Of a stretch of 7,239 nt of DNA, positions 1 to 5,394 are shown piece after piece. Position 1 is the first letter of the stretch, and each line of letters opens with the position of its first letter. Under the pieces are notes generated by a model, which had not been told where the DNA came from, ran no database searches, and was given only the letters and a program-made list of their open reading frames with translations. The position numbers and the translations under genes were made by a program. This DNA is from a candidate division WWE3 bacterium RIFOXYD1_FULL_39_9 (GTDB lineage: Bacteria; Patescibacteriota; WWE3; UBA101185; UBA10185). The DNA lies in contig MEWG01000034.1 of NCBI GenBank assembly GCA_001773295.1, forward strand, positions 1 through 7,239, in the 5' to 3' direction.

Positions 1-1
1 A

Positions 2-808
2 AATCACATCAGAAAGACGCTGGAATCTCATCATGAAAATGTTGTAGATCAATTTCAGAAAAAGCACTCCCAAACAATTAAATTTGCAAAAAAACATTCT
101 ATGGCTATCGCAGGTGCCGCAGTATTAACGGCAGCTGTAATTGGTGCAGGTCACGTGTATGCTGTGGAACATGCAAAACAAAAGCAACAACAAGCGGCGG
201 TAAATCTCCAATCTTTTATGGATCAAATAAAAGAGCTTCTACAAAATAAACATAAATTAAATGCCGAGGAGGAAAAGATTATTGCCGATGCTTTGTCCAA
301 AAAATTTGGTTTGAAATTAAAAGAAAGTTTAGACGGAAATAGATTAAACGAAATTTTTGGGTATGTTGGAGCAGAGCAACATTTAAGAAGATGGTCCGGA
401 GATTCTTTGGCTGCGCATGATTTGCAACAATCAGGTATGGCACCACTTCAGGGTTCGTTTAAGGATTTTGATAATGAAGAGCAGGAAAAATATTATGTTG
501 CCGTGCAGTTACATGAACTTCCAAACTGGGATAAACAATGGCCGACACTAAAACCTTGGTACAGATACCGAAAAGTATTTGTTTACAATCCGGCAAATCA
601 AAGAGGAATTGTAGCGGTAATAGGCGATTCAGGACCAAGTAAATTTACGGGCAAGACTTTTGGCGGAAGTCCTGAAGTTATGGATTATTTACAAATGAAA
701 GACGGGGCGCAGAAAGGTAAAGCCATAGTATTGTTTTTAGATGATAGCGAGAATAAAATTGCCTTAGGTCCTGCAGATCCCGCATCAAGTTATTTGGTAA
801 GCAAATGA
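2..808 (+). CDS. Membrane-anchored protein with GDSGP/GGSPEVM C-terminal domain (5' partial)
   Basis: The reading frame is open to the left edge of the window, so the ATG at 101 is probably internal. The 33 codons before it encode a charged, basic, coding-like stretch, and no start codon or Shine-Dalgarno site is visible. Counting visible residues, about 34-55 form one hydrophobic segment rich in Ala, Val and Gly after a Lys/His-rich stretch, which suggests an inside-to-outside membrane anchor. Residues 57-115 are helical and charged. The C-terminal part carries AEQHLRR, a Trp/Tyr-rich patch (PNWDKQW, KPWYRYR), GDSGP (about 208-212), GGSPEVM (221-227) and a VLFLDD strand. I remember similar domains in proteins from Candidate Phyla Radiation genomes, but I know no assigned function; an extracellular envelope role is a guess. 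The stop overlaps the next start (ATGA at 805), so the two genes are probably translationally coupled. Confidence 0.85.
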   Translation, partial: NHIRKTLESHHENVVDQFQKKHSQTIKFAKKHSMAIAGAAVLTAAVIGAGHVYAVEHAKQKQQQAAVNLQSFMDQIKELLQNKHKLNAEEEKIIADALSKKFGLKLKESLDGNRLNEIFGYVGAEQHLRRWSGDSLAAHDLQQSGMAPLQGSFKDFDNEEQEKYYVAVQLHELPNWDKQWPTLKPWYRYRKVFVYNPANQRGIVAVIGDSGPSKFTGKTFGGSPEVMDYLQMKDGAQKGKAIVLFLDDSENKIALGPADPASSYLVSK

Positions 809-1122
809 AATATATTTTTGAAGAAATAATTCAAACCGATAATATTTTTTTAATTATCGAGGAGCATTTTGACGACGATACGGAAAAAGAGTATATGAAA
901 AATGTTATTCGAGATACCATTCACCATAAATTAATGGATATGGTGTTAGACGAACTTGATGAAGAGAAGAGAGTGTTGTTTTTAGCAGAGGCAGATGATG
1001 AGAGTAAACATCCGAATTTGTTAGAAAGATTAAAAGAGTGGGTGGATAGATTTGAAGATAAAATACACTCGCGTGCAAGAGAAGCTGAATCAGAGATGAT
1101 TAATCTGATCAGAGTTGAGTAA
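805..1122 (+). CDS. Small acidic helical protein of unknown function
   Basis: This 105-aa protein starts inside the stop codon of the preceding gene (ATGA overlap). No good Shine-Dalgarno site precedes it, so reinitiation after the upstream gene is the likely mode of translation. It is rich in Asp, Glu and Lys and has no membrane segment or cysteine. The predicted structure is almost all helix: residues 1-20 are hydrophobic and acidic, then a long helix contains the LDELDEEKRVLF stretch, followed by HPNLLERLKEWVDRFEDKI. The general pattern (a short helix, an 'LdEe' turn, a His-Pro turn and a final amphipathic helix) resembles DUF5663-type small proteins of Candidate Phyla Radiation bacteria, but I cannot confirm that family. 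Coupling suggests it is made in proportion to the membrane protein upstream. Confidence 0.78.
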   Translation: MKYIFEEIIQTDNIFLIIEEHFDDDTEKEYMKNVIRDTIHHKLMDMVLDELDEEKRVLFLAEADDESKHPNLLERLKEWVDRFEDKIHSRAREAESEMINLIRVE

Positions 1123-1138
1123 TTTCCTTTTTTCAATT

Positions 1139-1190
1139 TAAAAAACTTCAGGCGCTCAATCATTGCAATGTTTGCAACAATAGAACGCCT
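1139..1190 (-). terminator. Intrinsic terminator of unit A (two-tier hairpin)
   Basis: An outer stem AGGCG/CGCCT (1150-1154 with 1186-1190) encloses an inner stem TTGCAA/TTGCAA with a TGT loop (1163-1168 with 1172-1177). On the minus strand the hairpin is followed, after GAAG, by six Ts (complement of 1140-1145). It lies between the convergent genes ending at 1122 and 1208 and may serve both. It shares the 13-mer TTTGCAACAATAG with the terminator at 2309-2356. The outer stem is short and the U-tract is offset, so termination strength is uncertain. Confidence 0.55.
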
Positions 1191-1207
1191 TACTTTGGGT
1201 AGTTACA

Positions 1208-1453
1208 TTACTGGGCGAGTCTCGCGATCCAGCTCACGCCAGTATGACCGTGGCCACGACCGCTCGGGTCGGAAACATCTGAAGGCCCGTCTACTAAGGT
1301 GATGCTTTTTACCTGAGGTGGGTCGGACTCTAAACAGATTATGTCCAGGCACCGGCCGTCAGGCAACTCAACAACGTCGCCGCCGGCAACCATAGACTCA
1401 GCCTGTACTTCGTACCAAATTCCTTCGAACTCGAATGTAAACATTCCATCCAT
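1208..1453 (-). CDS. Small unknown protein, unit A gene 2
   Basis: This is an 81-aa protein that I do not recognise. The start is well supported: AAGGAG lies 6 nt before the ATG. The first 60 residues alternate in a beta-strand pattern: FTFEFEGIWYEVQAES, then a GG turn, VVELPDGRCLDIICLES and VKSITLVDG. This suggests a small beta-barrel or sheet protein. Two cysteines (C35, C40) are close together. The tail, from about residue 58, is Gly/Ser/Asp-rich with HGHTG and ends in ISWIARL-like hydrophobics (SWIARLA). There is no signal peptide. It follows the 77-aa gene after a 33-nt gap and precedes the terminator at 1139-1190, so the two form one operon. GC is high here (34 of 60 bases at 1321-1380) compared with the gene on its left. 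Confidence 0.75.
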   Translation of the reverse strand: MDGMFTFEFEGIWYEVQAESMVAGGDVVELPDGRCLDIICLESDPPQVKSITLVDGPSDVSDPSGRGHGHTGVSWIARLAQ

Positions 1454-1459
1454 GATTTT

Positions 1460-1465
1460 CTCCTT
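1460..1465 (-). promoter_or_regulatory. Shine-Dalgarno site of the 81-aa gene
   Basis: AAGGAG on the minus strand, 6 nt before the ATG at 1453. It fixes the start of this short gene and distinguishes it from the neighbouring genes that lack such sites. Confidence 0.8.
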
Positions 1466-1486
1466 CCGATAGGTCTTAAGTACCCA

Positions 1487-1720
1487 CTAAATCATCAGTG
1501 AATACCACTTCACATTGTCGCCAGCCATATCGTACAGAAATTGAGCGTCGTCGAGGTTTCCACAGAAGTATAGAACCTCTTCTCCATTTCGGTCAAACTC
1601 ACATATCAACAAATGGCCGTTTAAGAGTTCTGGCATTTCTACAGGACGCCCCTGAATCTCAATTTCCTGCATACGCTGAGCTATTGTGGGTAGCGCCGAT
1701 TTCTTACCAAGATTGTACAT
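1487..1720 (-). CDS. Small unknown protein, unit A gene 1
   Basis: This is a 77-aa protein of no family I recognise. The ATG has a strong AAGGAG 5 nt upstream, and a promoter is visible at 1774-1802. Residues 1-25 are basic and probably helical (LGKKSALPTIAQRMQEI). The rest looks mixed alpha/beta: LLICEFDRNGEEVLYFCG (two strands around a turn, with C40 and C53), then a short helix LDDAQFLYDMAG and a final strand NVKWYSLMI. There is no signal peptide or membrane segment, so it is probably cytoplasmic. It is the first gene of a two-gene operon with the 81-aa protein. A small regulator or immunity-type protein would fit the size, but nothing in the sequence shows that. Confidence 0.75.
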   Translation of the reverse strand: MYNLGKKSALPTIAQRMQEIEIQGRPVEMPELLNGHLLICEFDRNGEEVLYFCGNLDDAQFLYDMAGDNVKWYSLMI

Positions 1721-1725
1721 ATTGT

Positions 1726-1731
1726 CTCCTT
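1726..1731 (-). promoter_or_regulatory. Shine-Dalgarno site of the 77-aa gene
   Basis: AAGGAG on the minus strand, 5 nt before the ATG at 1720. A small hairpin, CCGTA/TACGG (1741-1756), lies just upstream in the leader. Confidence 0.8.
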
Positions 1732-1773
1732 ATAGTTTTTCCGTAAGCTCGTACGGTTGAGTGAGTTGCAGGT

Positions 1774-1802
1774 ATTCTAGCACCGGCGCCAAGTAAAGGC
1801 AA
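1774..1802 (-). promoter_or_regulatory. Sigma70-type promoter of unit A
   Basis: On the minus strand the -35 is TTGCCT (1797-1802) and the -10 is TAGAAT (1774-1779), with a 17-bp spacer. TGC immediately before the -10 makes it an extended -10. Transcription would start near 1767, giving a leader of about 45 nt before the 77-aa gene. The sequence TACTATAAG (1803-1811) directly upstream of the -35 matches TACTATAGG at the unit C promoter in eight of nine positions. Farther upstream is an AT-rich block (1813-1831) placed where an UP element would sit. Confidence 0.7.
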
Positions 1803-1812
1803 CTTATAGTAC

Positions 1813-1831
1813 GAATTTAAAAATTAAATTC
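1813..1831. repeat. Perfect AT-rich inverted repeat between Nudix gene and unit A promoter
   Basis: GAATTTAA and TTAAATTC (8 bp each) are separated by AAA. The repeat begins 3 bp after the Nudix stop codon and lies about 10 bp upstream of the unit A -35. On the minus strand no U-tract follows it, so it is a poor intrinsic terminator. Its A/T tracts and position fit an UP element for the unit A promoter, or a protein-binding site. Confidence 0.5.
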
Positions 1832-1834
1832 TTA

Positions 1835-2239
1835 TTAGGACTCGGGGGTAAAAAAGTTATGTAAAGATTCAGCCATCCAATCCGATAAATCCAGATCCAA
1901 GAGCTCCTTTTTACTAACCCATTTATAGTCTGTATGTTCGTCTGATAGATTTACATCACCGCTTAAGTAATCGCACTTATAGATGATTCCTACGATGTAG
2001 ATACCTTTAGCCATCGAACTGTTCGTAATTAAAGGACCGTTTGTAGATATTTTTAATGAAGTTTCTTCTTCTACTTCACGTTCTAGTGCTTTTGCAAGAT
2101 CCTCACCAAACTCTACTTGTCCTCCGGGTAACTCCCATGTGTGAGGGCAGTAGCTTGTGTAGTCAGAACGTTTGATTGCCAAAAATTTACCATCTTTTTC
2201 AATTAGTGCCTTTTGTATTAATCTAAAGTTTTCAAACAT
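1835..2239 (-). CDS. Nudix hydrolase
   Basis: This 134-aa protein is of normal size for a single-domain Nudix enzyme, a family that hydrolyses nucleoside diphosphates linked to another group, with Mg2+ bound by the Nudix box. The box G-x5-E-x7-REVxEExSL runs from G40 to L62: G40, E46, R54, E55, E58 and E59 are all present. The usual glycine near the end (REUxEExGU) is serine at 61, a common tolerated change. WELPGG (35-40) precedes it. The N-terminal strand (VIQKALIEKDGKFLAIKRS-like, residues 7-25) and the C-terminal DYKWVSKKELLDLDL are also typical. The substrate cannot be read from the sequence; MutT-like clean-up or nucleotide-sugar hydrolysis are both possible. The start ATG lacks a Shine-Dalgarno site. 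The gene stands alone between units A and B. Confidence 0.93.
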   Translation of the reverse strand: MFENFRLIQKALIEKDGKFLAIKRSDYTSYCPHTWELPGGQVEFGEDLAKALEREVEEETSLKISTNGPLITNSSMAKGIYIVGIIYKCDYLSGDVNLSDEHTDYKWVSKKELLDLDLSDWMAESLHNFFTPES

Positions 2240-2291
2240 GTTGTTTTCAATTCAAGTGATAATTTAAACTCAATTGTATACTCAGTTTTCG

Positions 2292-2300
2292 CTTATAGCA
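2292..2300 (-). promoter_or_regulatory. Possible extended -10 box for the Nudix gene
   Basis: On the minus strand TGC TATAAG reads as an extended -10 about 55 nt upstream of the Nudix ATG. I find no -35 hexamer at the right distance, and the site lies just past the unit B terminator. TATACA at about 2275 is another candidate. This is tentative. Confidence 0.25.
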
Positions 2301-2308
2301 CGTCTTTT

Positions 2309-2356
2309 AAACACAAAAGGCGCCTATTGTTGCAAATGCAGACAACAGACGCCTTT
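2309..2356 (-). terminator. Intrinsic terminator of unit B (two-tier hairpin)
   Basis: A 7-bp outer stem AAAGGCG/CGCCTTT (2316-2322 with 2350-2356) encloses an inner TGTTG/CAACA stem. On the minus strand it runs into TTTTGTGTTT, a broken U-tract, 17 bp after the stop of the 254-aa gene. Read on the minus strand it contains TTTGCAACAATAG, the same 13-mer found on the plus strand in the terminator at 1139-1190. Confidence 0.75.
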
Positions 2357-2372
2357 CAGGCAGAAAAATCAA

Positions 2373-3137
2373 CTAGTCTCTTTCAACTGACCACCAAGAT
2401 TCTCGTGCCATTACGCCCAACGGACCCTCGTCTCCCGTGTCTATCCAAACGACTCCTCGAGGATCATTCGGGTCTTCTTCTTCCCAAAGCTCGGGCTGTA
2501 GGTTATAAGCGCCAGCGACGAACTTCAGAAAATCGTCAGGATCCGGTGTTTGTACATCCCAATGTTGGGATTTCACACGAAGCCCGTTCGGGAAGTACTG
2601 ATGCTCCAGGTAACGTCCTCCCCTTGGGAAGTACATTCTCTCGTGGTCTGCCTTCGGTCTCTTCATCCCAACGCCTTGCAGGATATTCGCGGCGTCGTAG
2701 GCACCCTGTGAGGCGAAGCGTCGGCCTACATGGTGCAGGGTAAGCGGTCGTTTGGCAGCATTGTATAGGGTGAGCAGTGCCAGCAGTTTATCTGCTTCTT
2801 GTGTCCACTTGCTAACTGCCACCGCGATTCCGTTTACGGCGCAAGCACCCATCCATCCGTAACTCAACTCATTTCCCTCGATCGGGGTCATGATAAGTTT
2901 TCCGTGGTTACCTCGCGCGCCATCTAGAAGAATCATTTCTCCAAGCTTACCGTACGCAACGTGAGGTGCTCGGGATTCAATATCCTCTGGCGGCGTACCT
3001 GCCCACGCTCCGTATGTCAGCGCAGCATGTTTTTTAATCAGCATTGCACTTACTGCGACGTAGGCATGCCAACCCATAAAGGTGCACAGGTCATTGGCAA
3101 AGCTGTGCCAAGCGAATAATCTACTCAAATGGTCCAT
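2373..3137 (-). CDS. Tryptophan- and histidine-rich unknown protein, unit B gene 2
   Basis: This is a 254-aa protein that I cannot place in a family. The start is fixed by AAGGAG 6 nt upstream of the ATG. It contains ten tryptophans and many histidines. Residues 1-48 look helical and mildly hydrophobic (LFAWHSFANDLCTFMGWHAYVAVSAM, with C18), but they are not convincing membrane spans. Residues 62-95 are Gly-rich strands (KLGEMILLDGARGNHGKLIMTPIEG), 99-130 a helical pair, and 133-180 a basic stretch (LHHVGRR, MKRPKADHERMYFPRGGRYLEHQYFP). The acidic end has WEEEDPNDPRGVVWIDTGDEGP and ESWWSVERD. No catalytic motif stands out. It follows the 99-aa gene after 40 nt and ends before a clear terminator, so the two are co-transcribed. 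Local GC is high (33 of 60 at 2461-2520). Confidence 0.8.
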   Translation of the reverse strand: MDHLSRLFAWHSFANDLCTFMGWHAYVAVSAMLIKKHAALTYGAWAGTPPEDIESRAPHVAYGKLGEMILLDGARGNHGKLIMTPIEGNELSYGWMGACAVNGIAVAVSKWTQEADKLLALLTLYNAAKRPLTLHHVGRRFASQGAYDAANILQGVGMKRPKADHERMYFPRGGRYLEHQYFPNGLRVKSQHWDVQTPDPDDFLKFVAGAYNLQPELWEEEDPNDPRGVVWIDTGDEGPLGVMARESWWSVERD

Positions 3138-3143
3138 TTCACT

Positions 3144-3149
3144 CTCCTT
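3144..3149 (-). promoter_or_regulatory. Shine-Dalgarno site of the 254-aa gene
   Basis: AAGGAG on the minus strand, preceded by a run of As and 6 nt before the ATG at 3137. It supports independent, strong initiation on the second gene of unit B. Confidence 0.8.
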
Positions 3150-3178
3150 TTTTTGGTGGGATAAAACTCAGCATAAAA

Positions 3179-3478
3179 TCAGTTGCGTGTTTGTTTTACA
3201 CCCGTGATTGTACTGCCGTTTGTTGCCTGTACTGTTTGGCTGGAGTTACCTTGACCGGAAGACCTTTGCTCGACAACAACAGTGCCTTCTGCGTCGGTGA
3301 TTATAAAGAATCCGGTACCCGACAATGTCTGAGTAATTACCTCGCCGTTGACGATTATTATCCGGGCATGTTGCCAGATCAACACCGTTACCGTCTCATC
3401 CGGCGATTTGATCGTCGGGTCACCCATTTGTGGGTCCCAAGTTACAAGCAAGCCTTGAATACTAAGTGGCATTTCCAT
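3179..3478 (-). CDS. Small beta-rich unknown protein, unit B gene 1
   Basis: This 99-aa protein has no family I recognise. The ATG at 3478 has AGAGGA 5 nt upstream; a second in-frame ATG two codons later is less well placed. Residues 1-75 alternate hydrophobic and polar residues in short strands with turns: SIQGLLVTW, ETVTVLIW, ARIIIVNGEVITQTL, GTGFFIITDAEGTVVVEQ. This suggests a compact beta-sandwich or roll. The last 25 residues are low-complexity Ser/Thr/Gly/Asn/Gln (QGNSSQTVQATNGSTITG) and are probably disordered. There is no cysteine, signal peptide or membrane span. It is the promoter-proximal gene of unit B, so it may be a partner of the 254-aa protein; the sequence shows only co-transcription. 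Confidence 0.75.
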   Translation of the reverse strand: MEMPLSIQGLLVTWDPQMGDPTIKSPDETVTVLIWQHARIIIVNGEVITQTLSGTGFFIITDAEGTVVVEQRSSGQGNSSQTVQATNGSTITGVKQTRN

Positions 3479-3483
3479 CTAAT

Positions 3484-3489
3484 TCCTCT
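3484..3489 (-). promoter_or_regulatory. Shine-Dalgarno site of the 99-aa gene
   Basis: AGAGGA on the minus strand, 5 nt before the ATG at 3478. It sits at the end of an A/C-rich, probably unstructured leader of about 44 nt. Confidence 0.7.
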
Positions 3490-3528
3490 CTTTCTATTTG
3501 TTTTATCTGTTTGAGTTTGTTGTAGCAC

Positions 3529-3557
3529 ATTATAGCTGACGGTTGCCATCAGGTCAA
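3529..3557 (-). promoter_or_regulatory. Near-consensus sigma70-type promoter of unit B
   Basis: On the minus strand the -35 is TTGACC (3552-3557) and the -10 is TATAAT (3529-3534), with exactly 17 bp between. Start of transcription is expected near 3522. CCTATAGTT (3558-3566) lies directly upstream of the -35, matching the CTATA element of units A and C. Confidence 0.85.
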
Positions 3558-3691
3558 AACTATAGGGTTACTGAGAATAGCTGTATTTCTACAAAATTGG
3601 CGGAAAGCCGACGTTGACTTGATTTACGACTTTTCAATTGTTACCACTAATCAACATTACCCTGTTTCAATACAGGTACAAATGTAGACCG

Positions 3692-3700
3692 TGCTAAAAT
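3692..3700 (+). promoter_or_regulatory. Extended -10 box directly before the M23-like gene
   Basis: TGC TAAAAT ends 3 bp before the ATG at 3704. Transcription should begin at or within a few bases of the start codon, giving a leaderless mRNA. If it starts at 3707, the GTG there (second codon) would be the true start. No good -35 lies 16-18 bp upstream, which an extended -10 can tolerate. Confidence 0.6.
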
Positions 3701-3703
3701 AAA

Positions 3704-4516
3704 ATGGTGACAAACAAGCAAAAGGGAATTGCAATTATTCCGGTTTTAATCGTTGTCGGAGTATTTCTTATTGCAGGCGCTTTTGTTCTAAAATCATCCG
3801 GTGATCGCGTACCGGCCGTTGTTAACGATGTTAGTGAGATTTTTCCAATAGAAATAGAAAATAAGAACGAAAAAGCCTCATGCCCAGATCCATTTATTTT
3901 TCCATTACCGATAGATATTACAAAAGCAACCTCAATTCTTTACCCCGGTCAGATCCGTGGAGGAGATTTCAAAGCCCACGGCGGTTTCAGATTTGAAAAT
4001 TCACTTCCCAGCGATATTTTAGTAACTGCTCCAATTGACGCCAAAGTAGTTGCCGGCGCAAGATATCCGGTTTATACAGGGGATATTCAGTACACTTTTG
4101 ATTTTGAGCATCCGTGCGGAATTCGTTATCGACTTGGCCATCTTTTAACACTTTCTCCTAAATTTCAGGCAATTGCCGAAAAATTTCCTCTGCCAATTGG
4201 AATGGACTCAAGAACCACAGAAGTTCACCCAGCTATTGAAGTTAAACAGGGCGAAGTGATTGCTACTGCGGTTGGAATGACGAAAGATGGTACAAGCAAA
4301 AACGGAACAAACACTTTTTTAGATTGGGGAGTATATGACTACAGACAGAAAAACGAGGCCTCACAAGATCCGACTTGGGCTGCAAGTCACCAGTCCGATA
4401 TTTACCAGTACGGTGTTTGTTGGTTCGAGTGGATTTCTTCTGAAGATAGGGAAAAAGTTCTAGCTCTTCCATCTTCGGATTATCAGAGCGGAACTAATAG
4501 CGATTATTGTAAATAG
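3704..4516 (+). CDS. Membrane-anchored M23/LytM-like protein with altered metal site
   Basis: This is a 270-aa protein. A short basic N-terminus precedes one hydrophobic segment (about 8-29), so residues 30-270 should lie outside the membrane. The body follows the M23 (LytM) endopeptidase plan: HGGFRFE (92-98) where HxxxD is expected, VTAPIDAKVVAG (107-118), a central IRYRLGHL (140-147) matching the conserved Tyr-x-His-Leu strand, VKQGEVIATAVG (180-191), and TFLDWGVYD (204-212) at the place of the Zn-binding HLHFE. The Asp of the first motif and both His of HLH are missing; H92 and D207 remain. It is thus probably not a normal peptidoglycan endopeptidase, and may be a binding or scaffold version or use another metal set. 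Four cysteines (60, 138, 239, 269) could form disulfides. No Shine-Dalgarno site is present. The M23 assignment is by pattern and moderately sure. Confidence 0.85.
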   Translation: MVTNKQKGIAIIPVLIVVGVFLIAGAFVLKSSGDRVPAVVNDVSEIFPIEIENKNEKASCPDPFIFPLPIDITKATSILYPGQIRGGDFKAHGGFRFENSLPSDILVTAPIDAKVVAGARYPVYTGDIQYTFDFEHPCGIRYRLGHLLTLSPKFQAIAEKFPLPIGMDSRTTEVHPAIEVKQGEVIATAVGMTKDGTSKNGTNTFLDWGVYDYRQKNEASQDPTWAASHQSDIYQYGVCWFEWISSEDREKVLALPSSDYQSGTNSDYCK

Positions 4517-4537
4517 AACTATTCCGTTTTTTACAAT
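4506..4537. repeat. Inverted repeat at the end of the M23-like gene
   Basis: ATTGTAAA (4506-4513) and TTTACAAT (4530-4537) are perfect complements around a 16-nt loop that contains the stop codon. A run of six Ts (4527-4532) falls inside the 3' arm rather than after it. It may weakly terminate transcription or protect the mRNA end, but it is not a standard terminator. Confidence 0.35.
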
Positions 4538-4613
4538 TCAGACATGGAGACGAGGTAACGTTAAAATGAAAATACTTAACTTTGCCCTAACCTCACTAGG
4601 AAATTATCAGGAG

Positions 4614-4619
4614 TAAGAT
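4614..4619 (+). promoter_or_regulatory. Possible -10 box before the 74-aa gene
   Basis: TAAGAT stands 6 bp before the ATG at 4626, the same distance as TATAAT before the DUF4256 gene. No clear -35 is seen. An AGGAG (4609-4613) overlaps the region but is 12 nt from the ATG, too far for a good Shine-Dalgarno site. Confidence 0.3.
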
Positions 4620-4625
4620 ATAAAC

Positions 4626-4850
4626 ATGACAGAAATAGAAACGGCTTTACATAAACTAGATAAATTGGTATTTGATATGTGTAAATTCTATGGCGACGAT
4701 TCGGAAGAGTTTCGTGCCAGATGTATAAAAGCCATGTGTGTGGGATTAGAAAAATACATGGTTAATAGACGCGATGTGGAGCTTCTACCTTATTTAACGT
4801 ATTTTGTTAAGTCTGAGATTGAGGGAGGATACGAAAGTTCAAAAAAGTAG
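4626..4850 (+). CDS. Small helical protein of unknown function
   Basis: This 74-aa protein is not recognised. It looks all-helical: residues 3-21 (IETALHKLDKLVFDMCKFY), 26-46 (SEEFRARCIKAMCVGLEKYMV) and 48-66 (RRDVELLPYLTYFVKSEI), separated by a GDD and an NRR turn. The tail is short and polar. Three cysteines (about 18, 33 and 38) are spaced unlike a zinc finger. There is no membrane segment. The stop codon abuts the stop codon of the convergent DUF6624 gene with no base between and no terminator, so the two transcripts probably overlap. Lack of a close Shine-Dalgarno site is in line with the other non-cassette genes. Reading as a coding gene rests on codon pattern and the helical amphipathicity. 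Confidence 0.68.
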   Translation: MTEIETALHKLDKLVFDMCKFYGDDSEEFRARCIKAMCVGLEKYMVNRRDVELLPYLTYFVKSEIEGGYESSKK

Positions 4851-5363
4851 TTATCTATAATCTTTAGGGAGATCAATTGGCGGAGTAAACTTCTCTGCGT
4901 ATTCTTTAAGTGGATTTAGCCCAACCTCATTGCGGCATTCATCTACCTTGCTGACATCTTCGATTTTGTAAAACTCCATTTTTCCATCTTTTGAGATAAC
5001 CTGAGTTCCGTAAACTTGAGGTAAATCTGTGTACATGTTTACCCGATCTTCCAGATACGCTAAGTTTCTCATGATTACTTTAGAAGTATTTTTCCTCATT
5101 ATATCCAAATATGATTTCATAAAGTCAACCTCTGTTCTTGGTGCGTGTTGTACTATTAACCATGCAGCTTGTGAAACCTCTTTTCCAAATCTTTCAACAT
5201 CGATAAGACTGTATTTTGCAATTAGCCCCTTAATTTTAGTTGTGTTTTCTGCATCGATCTTTGTTAACTTGTCCCAATCAATCGGACTTTCAGATCTTAG
5301 TTTTTGATCAATATCTCTCATTTGAAGTATTAATTCTTGAGTTTCATGAGTTGTTGGTTTCAT
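4851..5363 (-). CDS. DUF6624 family protein
   Basis: I recognise the DUF6624 pattern; its function is unknown. Counting from the ATG at 5363 the protein has 170 aa. The family core is EVSQAAWLIVQHA (62-74), a helix ending in NLAYLEDRV (100-108), the conserved YGTQ (118-121) followed by a short hairpin with DGK, then YKIEDVSKVDECRNEVGLNPLKEY (132-155). No catalytic site has been described as far as I know, although the invariant Gln-Ala-Ala-Trp, His and Tyr-Gly-Thr-Gln suggest a binding pocket. It lies 31 nt downstream of the DUF4256 gene on the same strand and probably shares its mRNA. The frame can be extended to a TTG at 5384 (177 aa), but neither start has a Shine-Dalgarno site; I prefer the ATG. 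There is no signal peptide, so it is probably cytoplasmic. Confidence 0.88.
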   Translation of the reverse strand: MKPTTHETQELILQMRDIDQKLRSESPIDWDKLTKIDAENTTKIKGLIAKYSLIDVERFGKEVSQAAWLIVQHAPRTEVDFMKSYLDIMRKNTSKVIMRNLAYLEDRVNMYTDLPQVYGTQVISKDGKMEFYKIEDVSKVDECRNEVGLNPLKEYAEKFTPPIDLPKDYR

Positions 5364-5394
5364 ATAAGGGTGGCGATCACACAATCATCTGAAT

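Noticed and set aside
921..1163. 80-codon minus-strand frame across the 105-aa gene
   Set aside because: It is Ser/Asn-rich shadow sequence of the acidic plus-strand protein, and it starts inside the terminator hairpin.
1139..2356. Integron attC sites at the hairpins
   Set aside because: The hairpins resemble cassette ends in position, but I could not find the paired RYYYAAC/GTTRRRY core boxes, and no integrase is in the window. U-tracts make them terminators.
2327..2743. 138-codon open frame on the plus strand
   Set aside because: It lies opposite the 254-aa gene, which has a Shine-Dalgarno site, promoter and terminator. The translated product is Arg/Ser/Pro-rich and looks like an antisense shadow of a higher-GC gene.
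3191..3514. 107-codon open frame on the plus strand
   Set aside because: It is antisense to the 99-aa gene, runs into its Shine-Dalgarno site, and has no start signals of its own.
5364..5384. TTG start extending the DUF6624 protein by seven residues
   Set aside because: TTG is a weak start with no Shine-Dalgarno site, and the added residues (Cys-Asp-Arg-His-Pro-Tyr) do not look like family sequence. Not excluded.
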